Assembly (NCBI GenBank): GCA_963694535.1
Contig: CAVODE010000071.1
Coordinates: 1 to 9,348, forward strand
DNA from: UBA2979 sp963694535
Lineage (GTDB): Bacteria > Chloroflexota > Dehalococcoidia > UBA2979
DNA length: 9,348 nucleotides
Direction: 5' to 3'
Shown: in pieces, positions 1 through 6,668 of the stretch
Layout: each line of letters opens with the position of its first letter
How positions within the stretch are numbered: the first letter of the stretch is position 1
The notes under the pieces: model-generated
What the model was told of the DNA's origin: nothing
Seen by the model: the letters and a program-made list of their open reading frames with translations, nothing else
Databases searched by the model: none
Made by a program: the position numbers and the translations under genes

Positions 1-1
1 T

Positions 2-313
2 TTTGGCAATGCTGTGGATCTCGATCCCTGGCGACCTGAAGAACCAAAGGAAGACAGCAATTTCAAATTTAGACTATATATCAATTTGGGAGATATTCAG
101 ATGTACTTTAAGGAGTTCGACAAAGCCCTAGCAACTTATGATCGTGCGACAAAAATCGACCCAGACAATTTGGATGTGGCAGGATTTAAAGGCAATGCCG
201 TGGCAGCGCTCGGCAACTTAAGAGAAGGCCTGCAACTGAGACAAGAATCGTTCGGTGTTGTATCTTTCGATATTTCGAAAGGTGTATCGATTATTCATGG
301 GCAGACGAAATGA
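2..313 (+). CDS. TPR-repeat protein, C-terminal part (5' truncated)
   Basis: The reading frame is open to the left edge, so the gene begins outside the window; the GTG at 14 is just an internal valine codon. About 104 residues are visible. One good tetratricopeptide repeat is seen from roughly IN-LGDIQMYFKEFDKA to the IDPDN turn, with the expected L-G-x-x-x, Y/F, A, Y, A and P positions. A second partial helix pair (GNAVAALGNLREG) follows, then a short non-TPR tail ending in a beta-like segment. TPRs are helical protein-binding scaffolds. The stop codon overlaps the start of the downstream oxygenase in an ATGA, which indicates an operon with translational coupling and suggests that the TPR protein serves the oxygenase, perhaps as substrate adaptor (inference). 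There is no sign of a signal peptide, but the N-terminus is missing. The TPR assignment is confident; the specific function is unknown. Confidence 0.8.
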   Translation, partial: FGNAVDLDPWRPEEPKEDSNFKFRLYINLGDIQMYFKEFDKALATYDRATKIDPDNLDVAGFKGNAVAALGNLREGLQLRQESFGVVSFDISKGVSIIHGQTK

Positions 314-912
314 TCAGCATAAATATGGAAGGCTCAAGTCCACATTTTATTGGCAGTTGGAATATTGAACAGAATTCACTATGTGATGAACTAGTCAGTT
401 TTTTTGCAGCGCATGAAGAAAAACAAGAACCGGGTCAGTCTGCCGGAGGAGTGAATCTTGAAGCAAAGAATTCCATCGATATTTCGGTGAACCCGAGAGA
501 CCTGGATTTACCTGAGTACAAGCCGGTTAAAGAATATATAAACTGTTTGTATGCTTGCTATGAAGACTATTTAAAGGAATTTCCGTTCTTGGCTTCGACA
601 ATGCCGCAAACAGATATTGGCTCCTTCAACATTCAAAAATACTTACCGGGCGGTCACTTCAAACTGCCCCACACCGAGCGGACATCAATACAAAATTCTT
701 TCAGAGTCCTCGCCTTTATGACTTATTTAAATGATGTTGAAGATGGCGGCTCAACAACATTCGTTCATCAAAACATGGAAGTTCAGCCGGAAAGAGGGAA
801 GACTCTGATTTGGCCCGCCGAATGGACCCATGCTCATCTGGGCAATATTGTTAACTCGGGCGAAAAATATATCATTACCGGCTGGATGCATTTCCCCCAC
901 GAGTCTAGATAA
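310..912 (+). CDS. 2OG-Fe(II) oxygenase, prolyl-4-hydroxylase-like
   Basis: A 200-aa cytosolic protein with no signal peptide. The C-terminal half (about residues 105-195) has the double-stranded beta-helix pattern of 2-oxoglutarate/Fe(II) dioxygenases. Candidate iron ligands are H121 and E123 (H-T-E, where most relatives have H-x-D) and distal H176 in the HLG triplet. K186, ten residues after H176, fits the 2OG-carboxylate-binding lysine of the prolyl 4-hydroxylase branch. The L-N-D-V-x-D-G-G-x-T-x-F stretch at 140-151 is also typical of that branch. Such enzymes couple oxidative decarboxylation of 2OG to hydroxylation of a peptide or small molecule; the substrate cannot be read here. Translation probably starts at the ATG overlapping the TPR stop. 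No Shine-Dalgarno is obvious, which fits coupling. A second in-frame ATG at 325 is possible. The family is confident; the substrate is unknown. Confidence 0.87.
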   Translation: MISINMEGSSPHFIGSWNIEQNSLCDELVSFFAAHEEKQEPGQSAGGVNLEAKNSIDISVNPRDLDLPEYKPVKEYINCLYACYEDYLKEFPFLASTMPQTDIGSFNIQKYLPGGHFKLPHTERTSIQNSFRVLAFMTYLNDVEDGGSTTFVHQNMEVQPERGKTLIWPAEWTHAHLGNIVNSGEKYIITGWMHFPHESR

Positions 913-1061
913 GATTTACCCAGTCTCCATCTACTCTCATTACTGTTCAAAAATAGGAAATGAAACTAATTTATTGAGATTATTGTAAACAAACCAAATT
1001 TGCATAAAAAATAGTCTAAAAGCCTCATGCAGAAAACTCGCTCTACCTACTGGAATCGCGT

Positions 1062-1082
1062 AGAATTCAAGCAGAATTTTTT
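1062..1082 (+). terminator. Possible weak intrinsic terminator
   Basis: The arms AGAATTC (1062-1068) and GAATTTT (1074-1080) pair with one G-U around the loop AAGCA, and the 3' arm runs into a tract of six T. The stem is AT-rich and weak, and it lies 150 bases after the oxygenase stop. It could end the TPR-oxygenase transcript or be a chance match. Confidence 0.25.
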
Positions 1083-1110
1083 AGTAATAATCACGTTCTA
1101 GACACCCACT

Positions 1111-1203
1111 ATGTCTACGTTTGAGCTTCAAGATCAGCTACTGTCCAGACACGAAAGAAGAGATGGGGCACAGATTGAGAAGCACAGTAGATGCTTAATT
1201 TGA
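1111..1203 (+). CDS. Possible 30-aa leader ORF
   Basis: An ATG-initiated frame of 30 codons starts MSTFELQDQL and ends in TGA at 1201-1203. The TGA is directly fused to the GAGGA ribosome-binding site of the lipoprotein gene. There is no Shine-Dalgarno before this ATG and no recognisable domain. A frame of this length can arise by chance. Its only merit is position: ribosomes terminating here would sit on the next gene's initiation region. Confidence 0.18.
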   Translation: MSTFELQDQLLSRHERRDGAQIEKHSRCLI

Positions 1204-1213
1204 GGAAGATACG

Positions 1214-1516
1214 ATTATAAAGCCCCTGGGTTTACTGACATTGGTCGCTGCACTCACAGCTTGCGAGGGCTTGTACGAAGATGATGGGATTCCTAGAATT
1301 CGCACCCAAGCCGATGTTGTTGCCTATAATGCTACTGTCGTTGCTGACAATGACAAGTTAGTCTGCAGCCGTGAACAGGTAATAGGTACGAATATTCCCC
1401 AGTTCATTTGTATGACCGTTGCTCAACGCGAGCGAATGCAGGAGGAGGCTCAGCAAGACGCGGGCTTCCTGAACAGAACCCTGAACATTGGAGGAGGGGC
1501 GAATACGCCTCAATAA
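1214..1516 (+). CDS. Small lipoprotein with paired-cysteine GTxIPQ motif; apparent ATT start
   Basis: A 100-aa predicted lipoprotein. Read from the ATT at 1214, the N-terminus is (M)IKPLGLLTLVAALTAC: a lysine, a hydrophobic stretch and the lipobox L-T-A-C with C17 as lipidated residue. Glu at +2 suggests outer-membrane sorting. GAGGA at 1202-1206 is 7 bases before ATT 1214. The frame is open only from 1199 and has no ATG or GTG before the lipobox. The TTG at 1241 would leave a signal too short and uncharged, so ATT 1214 (or ATA 1217) is the best start unless there is a base error. The mature part is acidic and has C51 and C66 framing C-x6-G-T-N-I-P-Q-F-I-C, probably a disulfide loop in the periplasm. 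The next gene, 29 bases on, shares this motif. I do not recognise a named family; the function is unknown. Confidence 0.62.
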   Translation: MIKPLGLLTLVAALTACEGLYEDDGIPRIRTQADVVAYNATVVADNDKLVCSREQVIGTNIPQFICMTVAQRERMQEEAQQDAGFLNRTLNIGGGANTPQ

Positions 1517-1545
1517 TTCGTTTTCAAACCTAAAATAGGTGCTAC

Positions 1546-2019
1546 ATGAAGAAGCTGTCACTGGTTTTATTTTTAGTTACTGTTTCCCGACTAGCGTTGG
1601 GACAGGCCGCAGATAAATCTGAAATAGAGGAGATCATTGTCATCGGTGAACTTTCCAGATCGGCAGTTAGATCTCAAATTATCCGCGTTGAAACTGATAT
1701 TTTTAATTTTTACAATGCAAACAATGGCAACAAAAAATTAAATATTGTCTGCCGCCAAGTTGCCCTCACAGGAACCAGAATTCCCCAGCGAGTCTGTGAA
1801 CCGGTGTTCCTTACAGAGGCACGCAGCCGAGAGATTAATAATTTTAAATATGGCTTTTCGGGTGTTGCCGAACTGCAATCTCTGGAAACGCACGTAAAGA
1901 TTGAAACGGATGAAATGAACGCAGTTTATGCGGAGCTGATGAAAAAATATTCATCCTTCGCTGAAGCCTTGTTAGTTTTGCAAGACTTAAAAGCCCACCT
2001 CGAAGAATTAGGTAGATAG
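1546..2019 (+). CDS. Small exported protein with TonB-box-like segment and GTxIPQ cysteine motif
   Basis: A 157-aa protein with a Sec signal (MKK, then the hydrophobic LSLVLFLVTV, likely cleavage near A17-LGQ-A21). The start is ATG 1546 with AGGT 5 bases upstream. The mature N-terminus has EIEEIIVIG (26-34), very like the EEIIVTG segment at the start of the mature TonB-dependent receptor in this window. Then comes a helical stretch rich in acidic and aromatic residues (about 44-60), and C69 and C84 framing C-x6-G-T-R-I-P-Q-R-V-C. The C-terminal 50 residues look alpha-helical (heptad-like L/A/E pattern, 108-155). From memory, small gammaproteobacterial hypothetical proteins with the layout EEIxVxG, FY/FN helix and a two-cysteine G-[ST]-R-I motif exist, without a known function. 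It lies 29 bases after the lipoprotein gene and is probably cotranscribed with it. The function is unknown; it is confidently a real exported protein. Confidence 0.78.
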   Translation: MKKLSLVLFLVTVSRLALGQAADKSEIEEIIVIGELSRSAVRSQIIRVETDIFNFYNANNGNKKLNIVCRQVALTGTRIPQRVCEPVFLTEARSREINNFKYGFSGVAELQSLETHVKIETDEMNAVYAELMKKYSSFAEALLVLQDLKAHLEELGR

Positions 2020-2245
2020 GACTTACAGGCGCTTCTATTTGGTCGTTGCTAAGAACTGGATTTCCTACCCTTAGCACTTGGATTATCCTCGCAATAATCG
2101 TTGGCTCTAAGGATTGGAAATAGTGGGTAGAGCGATCTAGGTTTATCCGAATATCTAGCTATTTGAATGGCCAAATTCACTGATCTAGTAGACTGTACAA
2201 TCAGGTATCAATCTAAATTTTTGCAACAGGCAACAATAAAATAAT
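2020..2245. promoter_or_regulatory. Intergenic region with probable promoter of the 287-aa secreted-protein gene
   Basis: 226 bases with no supported gene. A 6-bp inverted repeat (GATTAT 2081-2086, ATAATC 2094-2099, 7-base loop) lies after the small exported-protein gene but has no T tract. TACAAT at 2196-2201 is a fair -10 element, but I find no good -35 at 16-18 bases. Just before the ATG at 2246 the sequence is A-rich with only AGG at 2228-2230, too distant to be a good ribosome site. Confidence 0.3.
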
Positions 2246-3109
2246 ATGAAAACTGGGAAAACTCGACATTCATCAACAGGTGGTTTCGCCTTTAATCCCA
2301 CAACGATAATGGGTTGTGTATTGTTTACGGCACTGCCCTATTCTCAGCTAAATGCCCAGGAAAATGTCTGGAGTGGATTGGCTCGCAGCCAATTCGACAG
2401 TGCTGCATTGACTCTCCGCATTCCCTGCGTTGTTCTAGAAGATGAGATGGGCAATAGCCTGCCAGGATTCTCACCAGCTTTTGCGCTGAATCTGCTCTTT
2501 GTCGGTGATGATGAAGCTAATCAAATTTTTCGCCTACAAGAGCCATTGCAAGAGTTCACGAAGATACCCAATAGTTGCCTGGATACACTTAAAGTTTCCA
2601 ACGATGGCTCTACCGCCACTTACTCAACTAATTCGGCAGAAGTAGATGTTGATGCGGCGGTATTCTCAAATAGATATTACACGCTAGAGTTACAAGCCAA
2701 CTTGGGAGGGCAGGGCCCGATTGATTTCTCTGTTCTCAGCGCAGAGTCGAGGGTCTATAAGGCACCCCGGTTCTTGGGAGAAACTTTTTTGATTGTTGTG
2801 CCGGCAGTTCCTTTCTTAGCAGATTTTATTTACGATGAGGTCCTGATAAATTCATCTGTAGAGCAAGTTTACGCAGATCTCTCTGTTTTCGAGCCCAGCT
2901 TTATCGATGTTAGCTGTTTTTATTTTGATCCCCTAGGGCTATTGGAGCTGGTTGATGTCGTCAATGGCAATTCTCGATACCGACTTAATTCCAGTGTCAC
3001 TTCCGCTAATAACAATACGAGTTTTACATTGAGATGTAGTGTGGTTAATCGAGATCTCAATCATCATGCAGATGATATCGATATCCTAACCTGGGTTATC
3101 CAAATTTAA
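2246..3109 (+). CDS. Secreted protein of unknown function, two predicted disulfides, Ig-like C-terminus
   Basis: A 287-aa protein. Its N-terminus has several basic residues, then a hydrophobic stretch (about 16-36), and a signal-peptidase site after L-N-A37 is plausible. The start at ATG 2246 lacks a good Shine-Dalgarno. ATG 2309 (M22) would also leave a short signal, but loses the basic N-region. The mature protein looks all-beta, with alternating hydrophobic strands and N/S/D-rich turns. Four cysteines (C61, C111, C224, C264) suggest disulfides C61-C111 and C224-C264. The second pair, about 40 residues apart within a roughly 100-residue C-terminal block, resembles an immunoglobulin-like sandwich (inference). 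The segment A-L-T-L-R-I-P-C-V-V (54-63) recalls a motif in other exported gammaproteobacterial hypothetical proteins, but I cannot name a family. The gene converges on the TonB receptor and shares its terminator. Periplasmic, surface or extracellular location is likely; the function is unknown. Confidence 0.75.
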   Translation: MKTGKTRHSSTGGFAFNPTTIMGCVLFTALPYSQLNAQENVWSGLARSQFDSAALTLRIPCVVLEDEMGNSLPGFSPAFALNLLFVGDDEANQIFRLQEPLQEFTKIPNSCLDTLKVSNDGSTATYSTNSAEVDVDAAVFSNRYYTLELQANLGGQGPIDFSVLSAESRVYKAPRFLGETFLIVVPAVPFLADFIYDEVLINSSVEQVYADLSVFEPSFIDVSCFYFDPLGLLELVDVVNGNSRYRLNSSVTSANNNTSFTLRCSVVNRDLNHHADDIDILTWVIQI

Positions 3110-3125
3110 TCAAATGTCCCGAGTC

Positions 3126-3163
3126 AAAAAAAAACGGCTCCTTCGTAAGAGGGAGCCGTTTTT
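3126..3163. terminator. Bidirectional intrinsic terminator
   Basis: A near-perfect hairpin lies between two convergent stop codons. Positions 3130-3144 pair with 3149-3163 over 15 base pairs, including one G-U at 3142/3151, around the GNRA-type loop GTAA. The core arm is ACGGCTCC. On the + strand the stem ends in TTTTT. On the - strand it ends in a tract of nine T (complement of 3126-3134). It therefore serves both the 287-aa protein gene ending at 3109 and the receptor gene ending at 3182. Confidence 0.92.
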
Positions 3164-3181
3164 GTTCTACAAGAGCCTGAC

Positions 3182-6154
3182 TTAGAACTCCATTGTTATC
3201 CTGCCATAGAGCATACGGCCACGTGCTGAATAAAGAGTCGACTCCATGCCAGCGAAGTCATTCACTCGCTGTGGCATTCGATCGAACACATTTCGAGCTC
3301 CGAACGTCAAGTCTAAAGTAGAACCAGCAAATTCAAGTCCACGGTAGTTGTAAGTAACGTCCGTGGTTGTACTTGCTCGCAGCGTGTCTCTCTCACTGAT
3401 ATCGAACCCCGTGAAGTATGGGAACTGGTTGAAGAATGAACTACCCCAGTTGTATCCATCATACTCAATTTCGTCGATATATTGTGCGTTAACGCCGACA
3501 CTGTGGTTACCATTAACCCAACTTAATTGTAGGTTAGCCTTTAGTTCTGGCAGAGGTGGCGCTTCACCGAGGAATCGATTTCGCTTGCCCAAAGGCGAGC
3601 TCACCGAATCAGTCGCGAACTTCTGGTATTCCCACTTATCGATCTTAGTAGCATTAAAGTTCACATTAATGGAACCAATATCGTTGAAACCTAGTGCATC
3701 AAGGTCAAACTGGTATCTAACCTTCAGGTCGTAGGCTTCCACGTTATTCATAGCAGCGTTAGATTGACCGACGGTAACCCGCAGAATCTGCGTCGCATCG
3801 TTGGCTGCACGAACAATACGCGGATCCTGTCGTCCTGAGGCAACCCAGCTAGTCAGTTCGGCTACTGTAGGCTCTCGACCGTCGCTTACACCATTAGCAT
3901 TTGACCAGTTAAAGTAATCCAGAGACAGCAACTGCTGCGGATCGATACTCACGATACGGTCAGAGAAATTAGTCTGGCTCCAGTCCAGATCAATACGCAG
4001 GTTATCGATTGGCTCGACTGTAATACCCCAGCTCTGAGTATCAGCAATTTCCGGCGTCAGCAAGCGATTACCTGCTTGGCAACGACGTGCATAGGCGAAA
4101 AAAGTGGACATTGGATCATCTATGTTGCTCAAGTTACAGCGTTCCGGTGCGTTCAAGTCGTTCAGACTCGGCGCAATGAACGCTGTGCCCTTGGTACCGC
4201 GCAGAGTTAGCCATTCCATAGGGCTATAGACGATACCAAACTTCGGATCGGTTGAGCTCTGGCCGGTTGAATAAGACTCATCGCGGACCGCCATGGTGAG
4301 TTCCAGATTATCGAGAATCGGGATTGCCAGCTCGACAAAATAGGCATCGACGGTTCTCGTCTCATTAGCCGGCTGGTCCGCTTGACCGTTATAGAGGTCT
4401 CCGCTCTGGTACAGGCTGGAAGGAATCCAATCAAAGCCATTACCACGGCGCTGGAGGCCAACAGCCATGCCAATCGGTCCTCCAGGCAATTCAAAGTTGC
4501 CTAGCGACACCTCACCATTAAATACCAAGTCCGCAGTGTAGATCGAAGAATCTGTGCGTCTTCGGAGTAATTGAGTGGGGAATATCGAATCAGCTACTGC
4601 CTGCGAGTTAGTGTACGGTCTAAGCACATCAGGATTGACTGCCCATGGGTTGAAACATTCATCTACTGGACCTAGGGTGTCACAATTCAAACCCTGACTG
4701 ATGGCAGAGAAGCTCTGGTTGTTATCACGGCCCATATTTTTTTCCTGGGACCACATAACCGAGGCCGCACCCCTCCAACCATCTATGAAGGGGACAGCGA
4801 AATCCGCATCGAGGGCAATCCGGAAGGAACTTTCTCTATAAAAGCCAGGGAAGCTGCCGTTGCTGTTATGGCCCGCAGAAGACGTCTGTGACTTACCGAA
4901 GGGGCGCCAGCCACTAAAGTTAACGTCTTCGTTAAATGGGATGCCACTAGGGTCCAGTTGCACCACTCCGGCGGCATTTCTGTCCGGCAGGGTATCCCCG
5001 TTCAAATCGGCTGCAAACAATGGATTACCATTGGCATCCTTTGCGCGGTAAGGGTTACCTGGCAGTTCACCACGAAGCATAGGTAATTCGTCTACGCGTC
5101 CACCGGGGTTAGCAGCAGATTCCTGACCTTGATAGGTCATGCTGTTCCAGTTGAGCTGCGCATTCAAGGTCAGGTCGTCGTTGACTTCATAATTGGCATT
5201 GGCATAGAACACGGCCTGCTGATTCTTAGGTTGCAATTCCCACCATTGACCAAAGTCCATGTAACAGGTGTTATTCGAGCCCAAACTACCGTTAGGGTTG
5301 GATCGAACTCCAGCACCAGAAGCTGTTGCGTCTACTTGATCTGCCATGACGCCGCAACCTAGGTCGCCCTGACGGCTGCTGGCTCCGGTGAGCATGCCAC
5401 TCGCATCACGCTGTGGCACAGAGTACTGTCCAGGGTTACCCGAAGAAGAGTAGTTGAAACCAGCGTTGTACAGTTCCGATCGATCGCTCCACAGCAGGTT
5501 AGAATTATCCCGCCATTGACCGGAAGTTACTATGTCAATTGGCCCGACCTCAGTACCCCATAAGAAACTGTACATCTGTTCCTGATAAGAGTCGCTTGCG
5601 TCAGTTTGCATGTTAAAAACTTCAACCTTGAATCCGTCATAGGACTTGATAGGCACGAAGTTAACAACACCAGCCACCGCTTGTGAGCCGTAAAGTGCAG
5701 CAGCGCCGTCCACAACAATGTCGAGACGTTGAATGGCGATCTGAGGCAGCATCTGATTTACGTTGCCATCGATAACGCGCTTACCATCTACTAAATTAAG
5801 TGTAGCACTGGCACCGAGACCACGGATATTTATCGAGGTTTCAGTACCACCGGAACCCGGAGTGATATTGGACGAAATCGACGAGCCCTGGTTAAAACTC
5901 AGGTTGTGGATAACATCCCCCATGTTGGGCGTACCTTGGGCAGCGATGTCTTCGAGTGATAACTGCGTCAATGGGGATGCGGACCGAAAACCTTCGGTTC
6001 TACGAATGAACGAGCCGGTTACAATAATTTCCTCCACTGCGTCTTCATCTTGTGCCAGTGCTGTTCCCGCTATGGGTAGCAACGACATTGAAATTGCTGC
6101 GCACAATAATTTGCGCTGAAATCCGGGATGCCCGGGTTTTCTGTTGACCTTCAT
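3182..6154 (-). CDS. TonB-dependent outer-membrane receptor
   Basis: A 990-aa receptor that imports a ligand across the outer membrane using energy from TonB-ExbB-ExbD. The signal peptide is basic, then hydrophobic, with cleavage near T-A-L-A34. A TonB-box-like segment EEIIVTGS is at 41-48. The plug domain (about 57-170) shows the RGLG motif at 111-114 and the classical V-D-G-A-x-A-L-Y-G-x-x-A-x-A-G-V-V-N-F signature at 148-166. The rest is a large 22-strand-type barrel ending in the typical N-V-F-D-R motif and a terminal phenylalanine. Cysteine pairs in predicted loops (such as C267/C297) may be disulfides. An acidic loop D-L-N-G-D-T-L-P-D at 383-391 looks calcium-binding. The start ATG has GGGAG 6 bases upstream. 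The ligand cannot be inferred from sequence. The halogenase gene upstream on the same strand suggests a halogenated, aromatic or peptide ligand, but this is weak inference. Confidence 0.95.
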   Translation of the reverse strand: MKVNRKPGHPGFQRKLLCAAISMSLLPIAGTALAQDEDAVEEIIVTGSFIRRTEGFRSASPLTQLSLEDIAAQGTPNMGDVIHNLSFNQGSSISSNITPGSGGTETSINIRGLGASATLNLVDGKRVIDGNVNQMLPQIAIQRLDIVVDGAAALYGSQAVAGVVNFVPIKSYDGFKVEVFNMQTDASDSYQEQMYSFLWGTEVGPIDIVTSGQWRDNSNLLWSDRSELYNAGFNYSSSGNPGQYSVPQRDASGMLTGASSRQGDLGCGVMADQVDATASGAGVRSNPNGSLGSNNTCYMDFGQWWELQPKNQQAVFYANANYEVNDDLTLNAQLNWNSMTYQGQESAANPGGRVDELPMLRGELPGNPYRAKDANGNPLFAADLNGDTLPDRNAAGVVQLDPSGIPFNEDVNFSGWRPFGKSQTSSAGHNSNGSFPGFYRESSFRIALDADFAVPFIDGWRGAASVMWSQEKNMGRDNNQSFSAISQGLNCDTLGPVDECFNPWAVNPDVLRPYTNSQAVADSIFPTQLLRRRTDSSIYTADLVFNGEVSLGNFELPGGPIGMAVGLQRRGNGFDWIPSSLYQSGDLYNGQADQPANETRTVDAYFVELAIPILDNLELTMAVRDESYSTGQSSTDPKFGIVYSPMEWLTLRGTKGTAFIAPSLNDLNAPERCNLSNIDDPMSTFFAYARRCQAGNRLLTPEIADTQSWGITVEPIDNLRIDLDWSQTNFSDRIVSIDPQQLLSLDYFNWSNANGVSDGREPTVAELTSWVASGRQDPRIVRAANDATQILRVTVGQSNAAMNNVEAYDLKVRYQFDLDALGFNDIGSINVNFNATKIDKWEYQKFATDSVSSPLGKRNRFLGEAPPLPELKANLQLSWVNGNHSVGVNAQYIDEIEYDGYNWGSSFFNQFPYFTGFDISERDTLRASTTTDVTYNYRGLEFAGSTLDLTFGARNVFDRMPQRVNDFAGMESTLYSARGRMLYGRITMEF

Positions 6155-6191
6155 AAATCTCTCCCATGGGTGTAGGTATTTTATTTTTAGC

Positions 6192-6222
6192 TTTATTGCA
6201 TCGCATAAGCGAGAGCAATAAA
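6192..6222. repeat. Compound inverted repeat in the receptor leader
   Basis: The outer arms TTTATTGC (6192-6199) and GCAATAAA (6215-6222) are perfect complements. Nested inside, TCGC (6201-6204) and GCGA (6209-6212) pair around the loop ATAA, separated from the outer stem only by A on one side and GA on the other. Twelve base pairs in total lie 38-68 bases upstream of the receptor start codon. It could be an mRNA hairpin controlling receptor translation or a DNA operator. Confidence 0.6.
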
Positions 6223-6223
6223 T

Positions 6224-6319
6224 TAGTTAATCATCAAAATCGTACGACCTATACGGCGTTTGTTAACCCCCTGTGTAGGGCTTTCAAACAATAGTGCGCT
6301 ATTAACTATGGATTAACTA
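6224..6319. repeat. Three copies of the 8-mer ATTAACTA upstream of the receptor gene
   Basis: Exact ATTAACTA is at 6301-6308 and 6312-6319 on the + strand (11 bases apart, one helical turn) and at 6224-6231 on the - strand. The related 10-base palindrome TAGTTAACTA lies at 6611-6620. The arrangement is what a regulator-binding cluster would look like, but no regulator is encoded in the window. Confidence 0.4.
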
Positions 6320-6668
6320 CCGGTCTATCCTAAAACCGACAGTACGAGTCGTCAAGAGCTAAAGAATCTAATTTCACAAAATATCATGAGATGTGGGTAA
6401 AGATGCAGATTACCGCTCCTTCGTACAAGAAAATGTAACCAAAATTCCCAAGGTAGGTGAAATTTGTCTTTCTTGCAATTAGCAATAGGCCGCCAGCCTA
6501 CGAGGATTATGGCTCTTGGGCAATCACGCTAGATTATGCAATGTCCCCCTGCTAAAGACTTATGCGAATTATTGGTTGACCGATATACAAGAAAAATGCA
6601 GGTAATAATGTAGTTAACTATCCACAAAGTGTCGACAGGCTAACTTGCTTCAAGCGATGATTTCATGA

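Larger units (their letters stand above)
913..1213. other. AT-rich intergenic region after the oxygenase
   Basis: About 300 bases with no convincing gene. It holds a weak U-tailed hairpin (1062-1082) and a 30-codon ORF (1111-1203), both listed separately, and ends with the Shine-Dalgarno GAGGA (1202-1206) of the lipoprotein gene. No clear sigma70 promoter could be picked by eye, although one is expected here because the next operon is separated from the oxygenase. Confidence 0.5.

Noticed and set aside
1241..1243. TTG at 1241 as start of the lipoprotein
   Set aside because: It leaves only about seven residues before the lipobox cysteine with no positive charge, and no Shine-Dalgarno lies at the right distance; GAGGA sits about 35 bases upstream.
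1358..2077. Minus-strand frames at 1358-1561 and 1844-2077
   Set aside because: They are antisense to the two small exported-protein genes, which have signal peptides and a shared motif. The antisense translations have no protein-like features or ribosome sites.
3363..6119. Several open frames on either strand inside the receptor gene (for example 3363-3734, 4207-4494, 5129-5362, 5763-6119)
   Set aside because: They are shadows of the 990-aa receptor, whose frame has unmistakable plug and barrel signatures along its whole length.
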